NCBI RefSeq assembly: GCF_008641105.1
Contig: NZ_VTTI01000001.1
Location: 83,750-147,749, forward strand
DNA: 64,000 nt
Reading direction: 5' to 3'
From: Halopseudomonas salina
GTDB taxonomy: Bacteria > Pseudomonadota > Gammaproteobacteria > Pseudomonadales > Pseudomonadaceae
Shown: positions 50,173 to 59,321 of the stretch, one piece after another
Position numbering within the stretch: position 1 is the stretch's first letter
How the letters are laid out: each line of letters opens with the position of its first letter
Made by a program: the position numbers and the translations under genes
The notes under the pieces: generated by a model
Seen by the model: only the letters and a program-made list of their open reading frames with translations
Told to the model about the DNA's origin: nothing
The model's database searches: none

Positions 50173-51686
50173 CCGGCGCCTGGACTACCTTCCTGCCGCT
50201 CGCACTGGTGCTCAGCTCGCTGCTGCCCGGGCTGATTATTTTCACCCTGCGTGAAGATCAGGTCAGATTGCGCATCAGCCTGAACCTGTTGGCCGCCACT
50301 CTCAAGCTATGTCTGGTTGGCGTCATGCTCTGGGGCGTGGACAGGGGTCTGAGTTTTCGTTTTGCCATCGACTTTCTGCCCGGCGGCGGCCTCGTTCTGC
50401 AGGCTGACGCCACCTCCCTGCAGTTCATCACTTTGTCCGCCGTGCTCTGGCTGGCGACCACCGTTTATGCGATCGGTTACCTGGAAAACTCCCCACTGCG
50501 CTCCCGATTTTTCGGTTATTTCAGCCTGTGTGTCAGCGCCACCATGGGGGTGGCGCTGGCTGGCAACATGGTCACCTTCCTGCTTTTTTACGAACTGCTG
50601 ACCTTGGCGACCTTTCCTCTGGTAGTACATCGCGGCAGCAAAAAGGCCCTGCATGCAGGGCGGGTGTATCTTGCCTACACAATGGGCGGCGGCGCCCTGC
50701 TGCTGATGGGTGTGGCACTGCTGCACAGCCTGATCGGCAGCCCCGAGTTCCAACCCGGAGGCTATCTGGGGCCCATGCTTGACGCCCATCGCCCCAGCCT
50801 GATTCTGGCCTTCGCCCTGATGATCGCCGGCCTGGGGGTCAAGGCCGCGCTGATTCCCCTGCATGGATGGCTGCCCCAGGCCATGGTCGCGCCAGCACCA
50901 GTCAGCGCGCTTCTGCATGCGGTAGCTGTGGTCAAGGCAGGGGCCTTTGGCATTATCCGGGTAGTGTTTGACGTATATGGTGTGGAACAGATGCAGGCGC
51001 TGGGGCTGGCGACCCCACTGCTGGCTCTGGCGGCCGCCACTATTCTCTACGGGTCGCTGAAAGCGCTGCAGCAGCAGGAACTGAAAAAACGACTGGCCTA
51101 CTCTACAATCAGCCAGGTGTCCTACATTACACTCGGCGTCGCACTGCTGGGGCCTTTGGCCGCCGTGGCCGCGCTGGCGCATCTGGTGCACCAGGGACTG
51201 ATGAAGGTCACCCTGTTCTATTGCGCGGGTAATTTCGCCGAGACCCTGGGTATCCACCGTATCCGGGAAATGGATGGCGTGGGTAAACGCATGCCCGTGA
51301 CCATGACTGCCTTCACCCTGGGGGCCCTTGGCATGATTGGTGTGCCGCCGACGGCCGGGTTTATTACCAAATGGTACCTTGGCATCGGTGCGCTGGATGT
51401 CGGGCAGGATTGGGTGTTGCTGGTGCTGGTGGCCTCCGGCCTGCTGAACGCAGCGTACTTCATGCCGCTGATTTATCGCGGCTGGTTTTCTGCGCCCCCG
51501 GCGCAGTGGCCTGAAGAACGCAACCTGGGTAATGGCAAACCGGGGCTCGGCGAAACCCACTGGATGCTGCTAGCCCCCGTGATCTTCACCACCGTTCTCT
51601 CGCTCCTGGTAGGCATTTTTGCCAACACCGAACTCAGCCCGCTGGCCTGGAGCCAACTGATTATCGACAGGCAGTTCGATCCATGA
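50169..51686 (+). CDS. Antiporter-like Mrp subunit, MrpA-N/NuoL type
   Basis: This 505-aa membrane protein starts at GTG 50169, which overlaps the previous stop. The helix-5 glutamate is in LLFYELLTLATF. Helix-7 lysine is in LGVKAALIPLHGWLP and the NuoL-like histidine/lysine set in VVKAGAFGI and LVHQGLMKVTLFY. It probably replaces the N-terminal half of MrpA. It lacks the DUF4040 tail, which is in the mrpB-like gene. Confidence 0.88.
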   Translation: MTGAWTTFLPLALVLSSLLPGLIIFTLREDQVRLRISLNLLAATLKLCLVGVMLWGVDRGLSFRFAIDFLPGGGLVLQADATSLQFITLSAVLWLATTVYAIGYLENSPLRSRFFGYFSLCVSATMGVALAGNMVTFLLFYELLTLATFPLVVHRGSKKALHAGRVYLAYTMGGGALLLMGVALLHSLIGSPEFQPGGYLGPMLDAHRPSLILAFALMIAGLGVKAALIPLHGWLPQAMVAPAPVSALLHAVAVVKAGAFGIIRVVFDVYGVEQMQALGLATPLLALAAATILYGSLKALQQQELKKRLAYSTISQVSYITLGVALLGPLAAVAALAHLVHQGLMKVTLFYCAGNFAETLGIHRIREMDGVGKRMPVTMTAFTLGALGMIGVPPTAGFITKWYLGIGALDVGQDWVLLVLVASGLLNAAYFMPLIYRGWFSAPPAQWPEERNLGNGKPGLGETHWMLLAPVIFTTVLSLLVGIFANTELSPLAWSQLIIDRQFDP

Positions 51687-53335
51687 GTGCGCTTCTCTGG
51701 CTCCTCATCCCCCTGGCACCGCTACTTGCGGGGGCGCTTTTGTGGCGCTGGCCTGAACGCCTGGCCCCCTGGTTATGGTTGAGCTGTCTGCCAGCCCTGC
51801 TGCTGAGCCTGTGGCCGGCGCCAGCGTTGGAGCCCGGCATATTATGGCCCGGTGCCGCCTGGGCCGCAGAGGACCTGCTATCGCGCGCCTGGCTGGCATT
51901 CAGCGCCCTGCTCTGGGGCTGCGCCAGCCGTTATGCATGCACCGACCTGGTGGACGATCAACACCAGTTTCGGTTCTGGTCTTGCTGGTTGTTATCCCTG
52001 ACCGGAAATCTGCTGCTGGTAATAGCTCAGGACGCGGGCAGTTTCTACGTGGGTTTCAGCCTGATGAGCCTGGCTGCCTACGGGCTGATCGTGCACGAGC
52101 GCGGACCAAAGCCCCGGCAGGCAGGGCGCCTGTATCTGCAGCTGGCAGTCCTCGGTGAGATGCTGATCTTTGCCGGCATGCTGCTGCGCATTCACGAATC
52201 TGGTGGCGCGCTTGATCTGGCAACCTGGCAAAGCGTGCCGGTCGGTACGCTGACCGCGGCGTTGGTGATCATGGGTTTTGGCCTGAAGGCGGGATTCTGG
52301 CCATTGCATGTATGGCTGCCCCTGGCTCACCCTGCGGCTCCGGCGGCGGCCAGTGCGGTGCTGTCCGGCGCAATGATCAAGGCAGGCATTTTGGGAATGT
52401 GGCGATTTCTGCCGGAGCAGGACCCGCTCCTGCAGAGCTGGGCAATGCCCTTGCTTGCCATAGGCACGATCAGCGCCTTTTACGGTGTGGCTCTGGGTCT
52501 GATACAGATCAAGGCGAAAAGCGCCCTTGCCTACTCTTCGGTCAGCCAGATCGGCTATCTGCTGGTGATTGTGGCACTGGCCTGGCTACATCCTGATGCG
52601 CGCCCCGCGGCTGCCGTCCTGCTGGCTCTGTACGGCGTGCATCACGGCCTCGCCAAGGGCGCGCTGTTCATGGGTGCAGGCCTGGCAGCGCACTACCGCC
52701 TGGGTGCTATCCACTGGCTATTGATGACCTTGCCAGCGCTGGCATTGGCAGGCCTGCCATTTACTAGCGGTGCAGCGGTCAAGATCCTGCTCAAGGATAC
52801 GGTGTATGCAAGCGACGTAAGTCACTGGTCTGTTTTGCTGACCCTGGGCTCTGCTGCCACCGCGCTACTGGTGCTGCGGGCCATCTGGTTGATGTGGCGC
52901 AATCAGCCCGAAGCACCAGCTGCCTCGCCTCCTGCTGGCCAATGGGTGCCCTGGGTTTTACTCTGCTCAATGCCGGCCCTGCTGCCATGGATATGGCCCG
53001 AGCTGCGCAACGCCCTGCTCGCCAGCCTGCCTCTCAAGCCCCTGTGGGCAGCCATGTGGCCGCTTCTTGGCGCAACGGTCACGGCCTGGGCGGTACACGT
53101 AAGCGGCTGGCAGCTACCCGCACGACTGCAGACTCTGCCGAATCCGGCACGGGCCTGCTCGCTGCGGCTAAAGCGCATGCTCCAGCGCCCCCCGGTGCCA
53201 CAAGCTCACCCTGACATCCAGCGCCACCGCTGGCGCGACATTGAGCGGCGCTGGAATCATCTCTGGAGCGGCGGCGCTGTGGCGGTCAGCGCCTGGATCA
53301 TTATTCTCCTGCTGCTTCTGGGTTGGCTGGACTGA
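51683..53335 (+). CDS. Third antiporter-like Mrp subunit without the helix-5 glutamate
   Basis: This 550-aa protein has the family fold, and helix-7 and helix-8 motifs are kept (GLKAGFWPLHVWLP, GAMIKAGILG). The place of the helix-5 glutamate reads SFYVGFSLMSL, so the Glu appears to be Ser. It carries a C-terminal basic linker (about 470-525) and an extra terminal helix. It may act as a structural or altered-ion subunit. It overlaps the mrpA-like gene by 4 bp and the convergent DUF945 gene by 35 bp. Confidence 0.86.
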   Translation: MSALLWLLIPLAPLLAGALLWRWPERLAPWLWLSCLPALLLSLWPAPALEPGILWPGAAWAAEDLLSRAWLAFSALLWGCASRYACTDLVDDQHQFRFWSCWLLSLTGNLLLVIAQDAGSFYVGFSLMSLAAYGLIVHERGPKPRQAGRLYLQLAVLGEMLIFAGMLLRIHESGGALDLATWQSVPVGTLTAALVIMGFGLKAGFWPLHVWLPLAHPAAPAAASAVLSGAMIKAGILGMWRFLPEQDPLLQSWAMPLLAIGTISAFYGVALGLIQIKAKSALAYSSVSQIGYLLVIVALAWLHPDARPAAAVLLALYGVHHGLAKGALFMGAGLAAHYRLGAIHWLLMTLPALALAGLPFTSGAAVKILLKDTVYASDVSHWSVLLTLGSAATALLVLRAIWLMWRNQPEAPAASPPAGQWVPWVLLCSMPALLPWIWPELRNALLASLPLKPLWAAMWPLLGATVTAWAVHVSGWQLPARLQTLPNPARACSLRLKRMLQRPPVPQAHPDIQRHRWRDIERRWNHLWSGGAVAVSAWIIILLLLLGWLD

Positions 53336-54752
53336 ACAGCGCCAACATACCTACCAGCGCCTGTGGCGGGATGGTCTCACCATTGAGTTCGATTTCGCCG
53401 TCAGCGTAGATCAGGTTGGTCACCAGATTATCGTCTTCCTTGCGGGCCAGATTGGTACTTTCAGCCATACCCGCCAACATCTCGACTACCACCTCGGCCT
53501 CCACGGCAACCGCCTCGGCATCCGCACCCGGATCGAACAGAGTCTTGTACGTGATCATGTCCCGCAGCATGGGCAGGGATATCTGCACATGTGAGTCGAC
53601 CCTGGAAAACAATTGTGGGAGCATCTCGGGCAGCGCAAGATCGAAGGACTCCGGATTGGCCAGGTGCACCTCTGCTCGCGCCCTGCTCTCACCATTGGGC
53701 GTGCGGATCACCAGCAGATCCAGTGCCAGTTTTGGCTGCGCAGCCAACAGAGCAGTAAGTGCCTCTCTCCAGCGCTCGGATTGCTCTGGAGGCTCTTCAC
53801 CGCGGTAAATACTCATGTTCAGCTCGTTGTACAACTGATTGATCTCGGCTGTGGCGTCCTGGTCGAACTGTGAAAAACTCCATTTCATTTCCGCCGACCC
53901 CAGCTCCTGACCGTCGTAACTGACCTTCGCCAACCCGAAATCAATGCCGCCTGCAAGATTACCGGCGTCTTCACCAAGCACAGCGTTCTGCGTCAGCCCT
54001 TCCAGCAACATGGTTCCGTCGTTCTCACTCACCAGCCGCAAGGTCTCTACCGCAAGACGCCCTTCACCCAGGTAAATGCCGGCAGAGCCACGCTGCTGAT
54101 CGGTGAAAAGGGTGACCCCCTCCAGATCCAGAGTGAATGACGCCTCAAGATCCGGCTGCGAGGTCATGCGCATGCCGTCCCACTGCCCTTCCAACAACAC
54201 TGCATTACCCTCGACGTCGGTGGCAAAGTCGAGCGTTACCGGCGCCAGCTCGGCCGTCACTTTCTCGTTCTGGAACACCAGCGGTGCCACACTGAAACTG
54301 CCGTCAACACTGTTGCCATAACCCAGGGTGCTGCTTATTTGCACGGGCGTCTGGTCGCCGCTGGCGGCAAACAGCGGTTCCAGTCTGTCGCTGCGTTCCA
54401 GTGTCGCATTGCTGGTCGCCATAACCGGCGTCAGTTTCAACCGGGCAAGGCGCGAGGCAGGAAACGGACCATGCTCCAGCCGGTCGATAACCGCGAGGGT
54501 AACCAACCCTTCCTCCTCTTCACCCGGGTAAGTGATTTCATACCGGGCGGCACTGGAAAACAGCCCGCGCTCGAATCGGGTCATCTCCATGGTCACCGAG
54601 GCACCGGGCATTGCCTCTTCAATCTGCGCGTTACTGCGCGCCACCGCGTCACGCAGCACCTCTTCCATTTGCGTGCCGGTGTACCACGCGCCCGCCGTGC
54701 CGGCCACGCCAAGTGCAACCACGACCGCGACGGCTATCCCTGCTTTTTTCAT
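53301..54752 (-). CDS. DUF945 (YdgA-like) protein
   Basis: This 483-aa protein starts with a signal anchor (MKKAGIAVAVVVALGVAG) followed by a large periplasmic domain rich in beta strands, like E. coli YdgA. The function of the family is unknown. AAGGACACATGT precedes ATG 54752; the 19-residue extension is rejected. It is monocistronic and acidic. Its 3' end overlaps the Mrp operon's last gene. Confidence 0.85.
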   Translation of the reverse strand: MKKAGIAVAVVVALGVAGTAGAWYTGTQMEEVLRDAVARSNAQIEEAMPGASVTMEMTRFERGLFSSAARYEITYPGEEEEGLVTLAVIDRLEHGPFPASRLARLKLTPVMATSNATLERSDRLEPLFAASGDQTPVQISSTLGYGNSVDGSFSVAPLVFQNEKVTAELAPVTLDFATDVEGNAVLLEGQWDGMRMTSQPDLEASFTLDLEGVTLFTDQQRGSAGIYLGEGRLAVETLRLVSENDGTMLLEGLTQNAVLGEDAGNLAGGIDFGLAKVSYDGQELGSAEMKWSFSQFDQDATAEINQLYNELNMSIYRGEEPPEQSERWREALTALLAAQPKLALDLLVIRTPNGESRARAEVHLANPESFDLALPEMLPQLFSRVDSHVQISLPMLRDMITYKTLFDPGADAEAVAVEAEVVVEMLAGMAESTNLARKEDDNLVTNLIYADGEIELNGETIPPQALVGMLALFSPANPEAAGE

Positions 54753-54952
54753 ACATGTGTCCTTAACCAGTGATGGAGAATCAACGGGAACTGTAGGCCA
54801 TAGCGCCAAGGCTGTCAGCCTCGCCGCATCGCATCACCAAGATGATCGGCCATTTGCGCTGCCTATCATGGCCGCCGCGACTTGCGATCCACCGGGCAAA
54901 TGCCGATGCTTGAAGGCTGAACAAGAACCACGCACAGGATTACCACGTCGAC

Positions 54953-55798
54953 ATGAACGAAAATAAAAACACCTTTCACTGCAGCCTGACACCGCGCTTT
55001 ACCGACCTGGATACCTGGCGCCACGTAAACAACTCGCGCATCTATCAGTTGCATCAGGAAGCAAGATTGCAGGCCCACCTGGACCTGTTTGGTCCTGATG
55101 CCTGGTTTTCCGACGAGGTTCGCCTGCGGCCGCTGCGCAGCATTACCGACTTTCGTCAGGTCACCTGGTATGGCAGCGAGGTAAAAGCGCAGGTGCAGGT
55201 GCAAACCTGTACCAATGACGATTACAGGGTGCGCAGCGATCTGTTTCAGAACGGTGAACATGTAGGCACCCAGCAGGCGCTCATGGGTGCCTACGAGAAC
55301 GGCAAACGGGTTGACCTGCCAGCAGCAACCCGTGAGCGGCTGGAAGCCATCGTAAGTAATGATGCGCAGCTCCTGCCGACCCCGGATTATGTAGAGCGAG
55401 TCGGCCTGGTAACAAGCTTCCCGGTCATCCAGCAACTGACGCCCCGCTATGCGGATCTCGACGCTGACAGCCAACGCAGCGAAGCCGCTCTGGCTCGCTA
55501 CATGGAACAGGCGCGCTTCGGCGCCATCCGCCATCTGGATCTGGGCGGGTTGGGCATACTGATCGCATCAATGGACGTCAGCTACCTGCACTTCCAGGCT
55601 GGCTGGAAACCGGTTGACCTGCGCGCCGGCATCAACCGCATTGGCAACAGCTCTTTCGTCTTCACCGGCTGCGCTACCAGCGAGCACGGTTTGCAGGCAG
55701 CGGCTAACAGCGTGATGGTGGTGATTGACCAGGCCAGTGGTCGCCCGGCACCCATTCCCGATGTCCTGAGAGAACAACTGCAAGGGCTGAAAATCTGA
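54953..55798 (+). CDS. Double-hotdog acyl-CoA thioesterase-like protein
   Basis: This 281-aa cytoplasmic protein has two hotdog units. Unit one (about 8-135) holds TPRFTDLDTWRHVNNSRI, with the Asp-x-x-x-His-Val-Asn pattern of 4-hydroxybenzoyl-CoA thioesterases. Unit two (about 160-275) holds TPRYADLDADSQRSEAALARYMEQ with the Asp kept but the HVNN lost, so only the first unit appears to have a complete active site. It would hydrolyse an acyl-CoA; the substrate is not known. The sulfatase gene converges on it. Confidence 0.83.
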   Translation: MNENKNTFHCSLTPRFTDLDTWRHVNNSRIYQLHQEARLQAHLDLFGPDAWFSDEVRLRPLRSITDFRQVTWYGSEVKAQVQVQTCTNDDYRVRSDLFQNGEHVGTQQALMGAYENGKRVDLPAATRERLEAIVSNDAQLLPTPDYVERVGLVTSFPVIQQLTPRYADLDADSQRSEAALARYMEQARFGAIRHLDLGGLGILIASMDVSYLHFQAGWKPVDLRAGINRIGNSSFVFTGCATSEHGLQAAANSVMVVIDQASGRPAPIPDVLREQLQGLKI

Positions 55799-55818
55799 CC
55801 TGATCAGTCCCTGCCCCG

Positions 55819-57555
55819 CTAGTTGTACATGAACGTCGGCCCGGGGTGCTCGCGGCCGTCGTCCACTCCGACCTCGGTGCTGACCAGCGCGTTGAGGCGC
55901 TGGTTGAGCCCGTTGATCAAACCCCACTGAGCGGGCGGATCCACCGCCAGATTATGCAGCTCATCGGGGTCGGCCTGGGTGTCATAAAGCTCCAGATCAT
56001 TGTTGCGCATCAGGTCGTCAAGGCCCTCGGGCGTGTGGTGATTGCTCGGCGCAAAATAGCGGGCAAACTTGTAGCGTCCATCATGAATGCCGCGAAACAG
56101 TGCGCGGTTGTTACGCGACGGTCCGAGCTGACCCTGGCGCAATGACTCCTTGATGATCGCCCAGGGTGTAACCTTGTCAGTGTTGGTCATCACCGCCTCA
56201 CTGAATTCCGGATCCAGATACATCACCACGCCATAGTTGAACAGGTGCCCGCGCTCGTCACGCAGAGAACGCAACGCCGCACCGCCCAGGCTCGGCGCCA
56301 GGCTGACCCCTGCCAGTTGCGGGTAGCGCTCTGCCTGCATCTGGGGGGTTATCCCCGCCAGCTCGAGCACCGTGGGTACGATATCAACTGCCGAGCCCAG
56401 CGCCGGGGTACTGCGAGACTGCTGAATATCGGGATGGCGCACAATGAAATTGACCCGGGTATTTTCCTTGTACATATGCGGCCCCTTCTGCCGCAGCTTG
56501 TGCGCCCCGGCCATCTCGCCATGGTCTGCGGTAAGGATAACGATGGTGTCCTGATCGCGACCGCTCTCCTTCAATGCCGCAAGCACCTGGGCAATGGACT
56601 GATCCACGTCGCGGATGCAGTTCAGATAGTAACTTTGCAAGCCCTGCCATGCCTGTTCATCATCCGGCGCAATATGCCCATACACCTGATTACAGATGGC
56701 CACGTCGGTACGCTGAGCCCAGGGCTTGGTACTCAGGTCATCGGCGTAGAAGCTCTTGGGCAGCGGCACGTCCCATTGCTTGGCATAGACCCCCGTGTTG
56801 GGGCCCGGAGATATCGGCCCCAGGTAATTCTGGCGCAGACGCGAGTTCTTCTGCTCCGCCCCCGAGCTGTAGAACATGATGTCGTGGGGATTGACGAAAT
56901 TGACCGCCAGGAACCAGGGCTGCTCGTCATCCTTGTGATCATGCAACCAGCCTACGGTGTCACTAGCGGTCACCTTGTCAAAGATGAAACCGCTCAGGTG
57001 TGAACCATGTGGGTCGCCATTCAGATTGAAATCAGCGAAGCCATAGGGCATCAACTCGTCAGTGGTCGGCCTGACCAGACCATAGGTCAAATCGCTCGAT
57101 TCAGGGATATGCGAAAGATGCCATTTGCCCTTGTAGGCCGTGTGGTATCCCTGGTCACGCAGCATATGGCCCAGGGTCGGCATGCTGCTTTCCAGCTCGT
57201 TGAAGGGGGGCAGACCGATATTGGCAATCACCCCGGTCTTTTGCGTGTGCTGGCCGGTAAACATCACCGACCGGGACGGTGAGCAGGGCGTGGTATTGAC
57301 GTGGAAATTCTCAAGGCTTACACCCGAAGCCAGCAATTGCTCATGCCCAGGCAGGTGCACCACGCTGGGCAGGTCCGTAAAGGCCCGCTCCTGATCGGTC
57401 ACAATGAGCAGAATGTTCAGCTTGCTCGCTCGCGGTCCGGGCGGTTGTGGCGCACTTTGAGCCGTGCCAGGCAGAGCCGCGCGGGCACTGATGGATGATG
57501 CCAGGCTGCCGGCTGAAAGCGCTCCAGCCCATTTCAGTAGTTCCCGTCGCTTCAT
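55819..57555 (-). CDS. Sulfatase with a twin-arginine signal peptide
   Basis: This 578-aa hydrolase of the type I sulfatase family is probably exported folded by the Tat system: MKRRELLKWAGALS is a clear RR motif, followed by a cleavage region near SARA. The catalytic formylglycine would come from Cys91 in TTPCSPSRS. Metal ligands lie in LIVTDQE and ILTADHGEMAG. It could act on aryl, alkyl, choline or sugar sulfates. No dedicated anaerobic maturase is adjacent. AAGGAGCATCAG precedes the ATG. A LysR gene is divergent. Confidence 0.88.
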   Translation of the reverse strand: MKRRELLKWAGALSAGSLASSISARAALPGTAQSAPQPPGPRASKLNILLIVTDQERAFTDLPSVVHLPGHEQLLASGVSLENFHVNTTPCSPSRSVMFTGQHTQKTGVIANIGLPPFNELESSMPTLGHMLRDQGYHTAYKGKWHLSHIPESSDLTYGLVRPTTDELMPYGFADFNLNGDPHGSHLSGFIFDKVTASDTVGWLHDHKDDEQPWFLAVNFVNPHDIMFYSSGAEQKNSRLRQNYLGPISPGPNTGVYAKQWDVPLPKSFYADDLSTKPWAQRTDVAICNQVYGHIAPDDEQAWQGLQSYYLNCIRDVDQSIAQVLAALKESGRDQDTIVILTADHGEMAGAHKLRQKGPHMYKENTRVNFIVRHPDIQQSRSTPALGSAVDIVPTVLELAGITPQMQAERYPQLAGVSLAPSLGGAALRSLRDERGHLFNYGVVMYLDPEFSEAVMTNTDKVTPWAIIKESLRQGQLGPSRNNRALFRGIHDGRYKFARYFAPSNHHTPEGLDDLMRNNDLELYDTQADPDELHNLAVDPPAQWGLINGLNQRLNALVSTEVGVDDGREHPGPTFMYN

Positions 57556-57623
57556 CTGATGCTCCTTGCGTCTTTGACGCGGGCTTTTGTTGGTAGACGA
57601 CAGTGGCAGGCTGACAAAAGCGG

Positions 57624-57642
57624 ATGCATAATTCCAATGCAT
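57624..57642. promoter_or_regulatory. Candidate LysR operator ATGCAT-N7-ATGCAT
   Basis: A perfect 19-bp dyad lies in the 116-bp gap between the sulfatase and the LysR gene, 30 bp before the regulator ATG. The form agrees with LysR recognition sites. Confidence 0.55.
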
Positions 57643-57671
57643 TTTATGACCTCATTCGATGCGGAGACCGC

Positions 57672-58565
57672 ATGACCAATCTGCAGCAGTTACGCCACTT
57701 CGCCGCGCTGGTCGAGCATGGCAACTTCGCCCGCGCCGCCGAAGCGGCCCACCTTAGCCAACCGGCCCTCAGCCGCAGCATTCAGGCCCTGGAAGCCAGC
57801 CTGGATTGTCGACTACTGGATCGCCATACCCGCGGCATCAGTCTCACTGTGCATGGCCAAGTAGTGCTCGAACATGCTCAGCGCCTACTGGCCGGCAGCC
57901 GCGCCCTGGAGAACGCGGTGAGTCAACTGGACAATCTGGAGGCAGGTGAACTCTTGCTAGGCAGCGGGCCTTACCCCGCAGCGCGGCTGGTACCCCAGGC
58001 GCTGGGCCGCATGGCAAGCGACTGGCCGCGGGTCAGGGTAAAGCTGCTGATCGACAACTGGCAGGGCCTTCGTGAGCGGTTGCTGCGCGATGAGCTCGAA
58101 TTGTTCGTCGCTGACATTCGTGATCTTTCACAGGATCCGTTACTGAGCATCCAAGCGCTGGGCGTGCACCCGGGCGTCATGTTCAGCCGTCCCGATCACC
58201 CCCTGGCAGAACGCAGGAATCTGGATATCGAGGAGCTCCTGGAATACCCCCTGGCCGCTACCCGATTGCCTGAAAGTGTCGAGCGTGAATTGAGCTCGGT
58301 GAGCGGTCGGGAACAGCCCGTGAGTATCCAGTGCGACAACTTCATGGTGCTCAAAGCCCTGGTGGCGCAGAGCAACGTGCTGAGCATGGCGCCCTGGGAT
58401 GTCATTGCCGACGACGTCAGCGCCGGTCGACTGGTGATCCTGCCGTTAAGGCATAACAGCTTCAACCAGCACTCGGCGTACGGACTGGTGAGCCGTGCTG
58501 GACATACCCTGTCGCCGGCGGCGCAGGCGATGCGGTTGCAGATCCTGGCTGACGCCCCACCGTGA
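57672..58565 (+). CDS. LysR-family transcriptional regulator (sulfatase locus)
   Basis: A 297-aa regulator with an N-terminal winged helix (FARAAEAAHLSQPALSRSIQALE) and a C-terminal periplasmic-binding-like effector domain. CGGAGACC precedes ATG 57672. It probably controls the divergent sulfatase through the dyad between them and responds to a sulfate ester or its product. Confidence 0.9.
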   Translation: MTNLQQLRHFAALVEHGNFARAAEAAHLSQPALSRSIQALEASLDCRLLDRHTRGISLTVHGQVVLEHAQRLLAGSRALENAVSQLDNLEAGELLLGSGPYPAARLVPQALGRMASDWPRVRVKLLIDNWQGLRERLLRDELELFVADIRDLSQDPLLSIQALGVHPGVMFSRPDHPLAERRNLDIEELLEYPLAATRLPESVERELSSVSGREQPVSIQCDNFMVLKALVAQSNVLSMAPWDVIADDVSAGRLVILPLRHNSFNQHSAYGLVSRAGHTLSPAAQAMRLQILADAPP

Positions 58566-58862
58566 GGCCCTTGCTTTTACCAGTAGATTGATTATGGTGG
58601 CAGTAGCTTTTGCCGAGTAATTTTCTCGCTTACCCTACTTTTTATTTACTTTATTTCTTACCTTACAAAGTACCTTTCGCCGCCAATGGAATATTCGCGC
58701 ACTCCATTTCGAACGCCTCAGGACTTCCTCGTCTAAGCCGGGGCGCTTTCGCGTACCCGGCCGTTTCACACTGCAATTAAACACCGTATCTGTCGCCCGC
58801 CGCGCCGCTATTGCGCGCCAGCGGACATATATCGTTTGAAAAGATCAAAAGGAATCGCGCTC
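58566..58862. other. 297-bp intergenic region with an AT-rich tract
   Basis: Bases 58605-58680 are much richer in A+T than the surroundings, with repeated TTA and TTT steps, and could hold the rnk-like promoter and an upstream element. I could not place -35 and -10 boxes with confidence. No gene is seen. Confidence 0.5.
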
Positions 58863-59270
58863 ATGAGCAGCAATCCAAGCATCGTTATCAGCAAGCTCGA
58901 CTTACAGCGCCTGGACCAGGTCCTGGACCCGCTGAAATACCCCATGGATACCCTGGAAGCGCTGGAGACTGAAATAGCCCGCGCACGGGTCGTCAGCCAC
59001 AAGCGCATCAAGCCCGACATCGTTACGATGAACTCCACAGTGCGTTTGCTGGATGAAACCACCGCACGAGAATTCCTGGTGACGCTGGTGTATCCACACA
59101 ATGCAGGTGGGCCCGACACGGTATCTGTGCTGGCCCCGGTGGGCATGGCGATCCTTGGTCTCAAGATCGGCCAACGCATCGAGTGGTCATCTGCGCAATG
59201 CCGGCCACTCAAATTGAAGGTCCTGGACATTCCCTATCAGCCAGAGGCTAACGGGGAATATCACCTCTAG
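58863..59270 (+). CDS. rnk: Rnk-type regulator of nucleoside diphosphate kinase (GreA/B C-terminal fold)
   Basis: This 135-aa protein binds RNA polymerase in its family. A short N-terminal coiled coil (about 10-45) is followed by a GreA/GreB-like domain with LVYPHNAGG, VLAPVGMAILGLKIGQ and the final VLDIPYQPEA. AAGGAATCGCGCTC precedes ATG 58863. It is a single gene and converges on the GH13 phosphorylase. Confidence 0.9.
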   Translation: MSSNPSIVISKLDLQRLDQVLDPLKYPMDTLEALETEIARARVVSHKRIKPDIVTMNSTVRLLDETTAREFLVTLVYPHNAGGPDTVSVLAPVGMAILGLKIGQRIEWSSAQCRPLKLKVLDIPYQPEANGEYHL

Positions 59271-59321
59271 ATTAAGCGCCCGAATTTGCTGGCAGGCACA
59301 ACCGGCCCACTCCAGCAGCGC

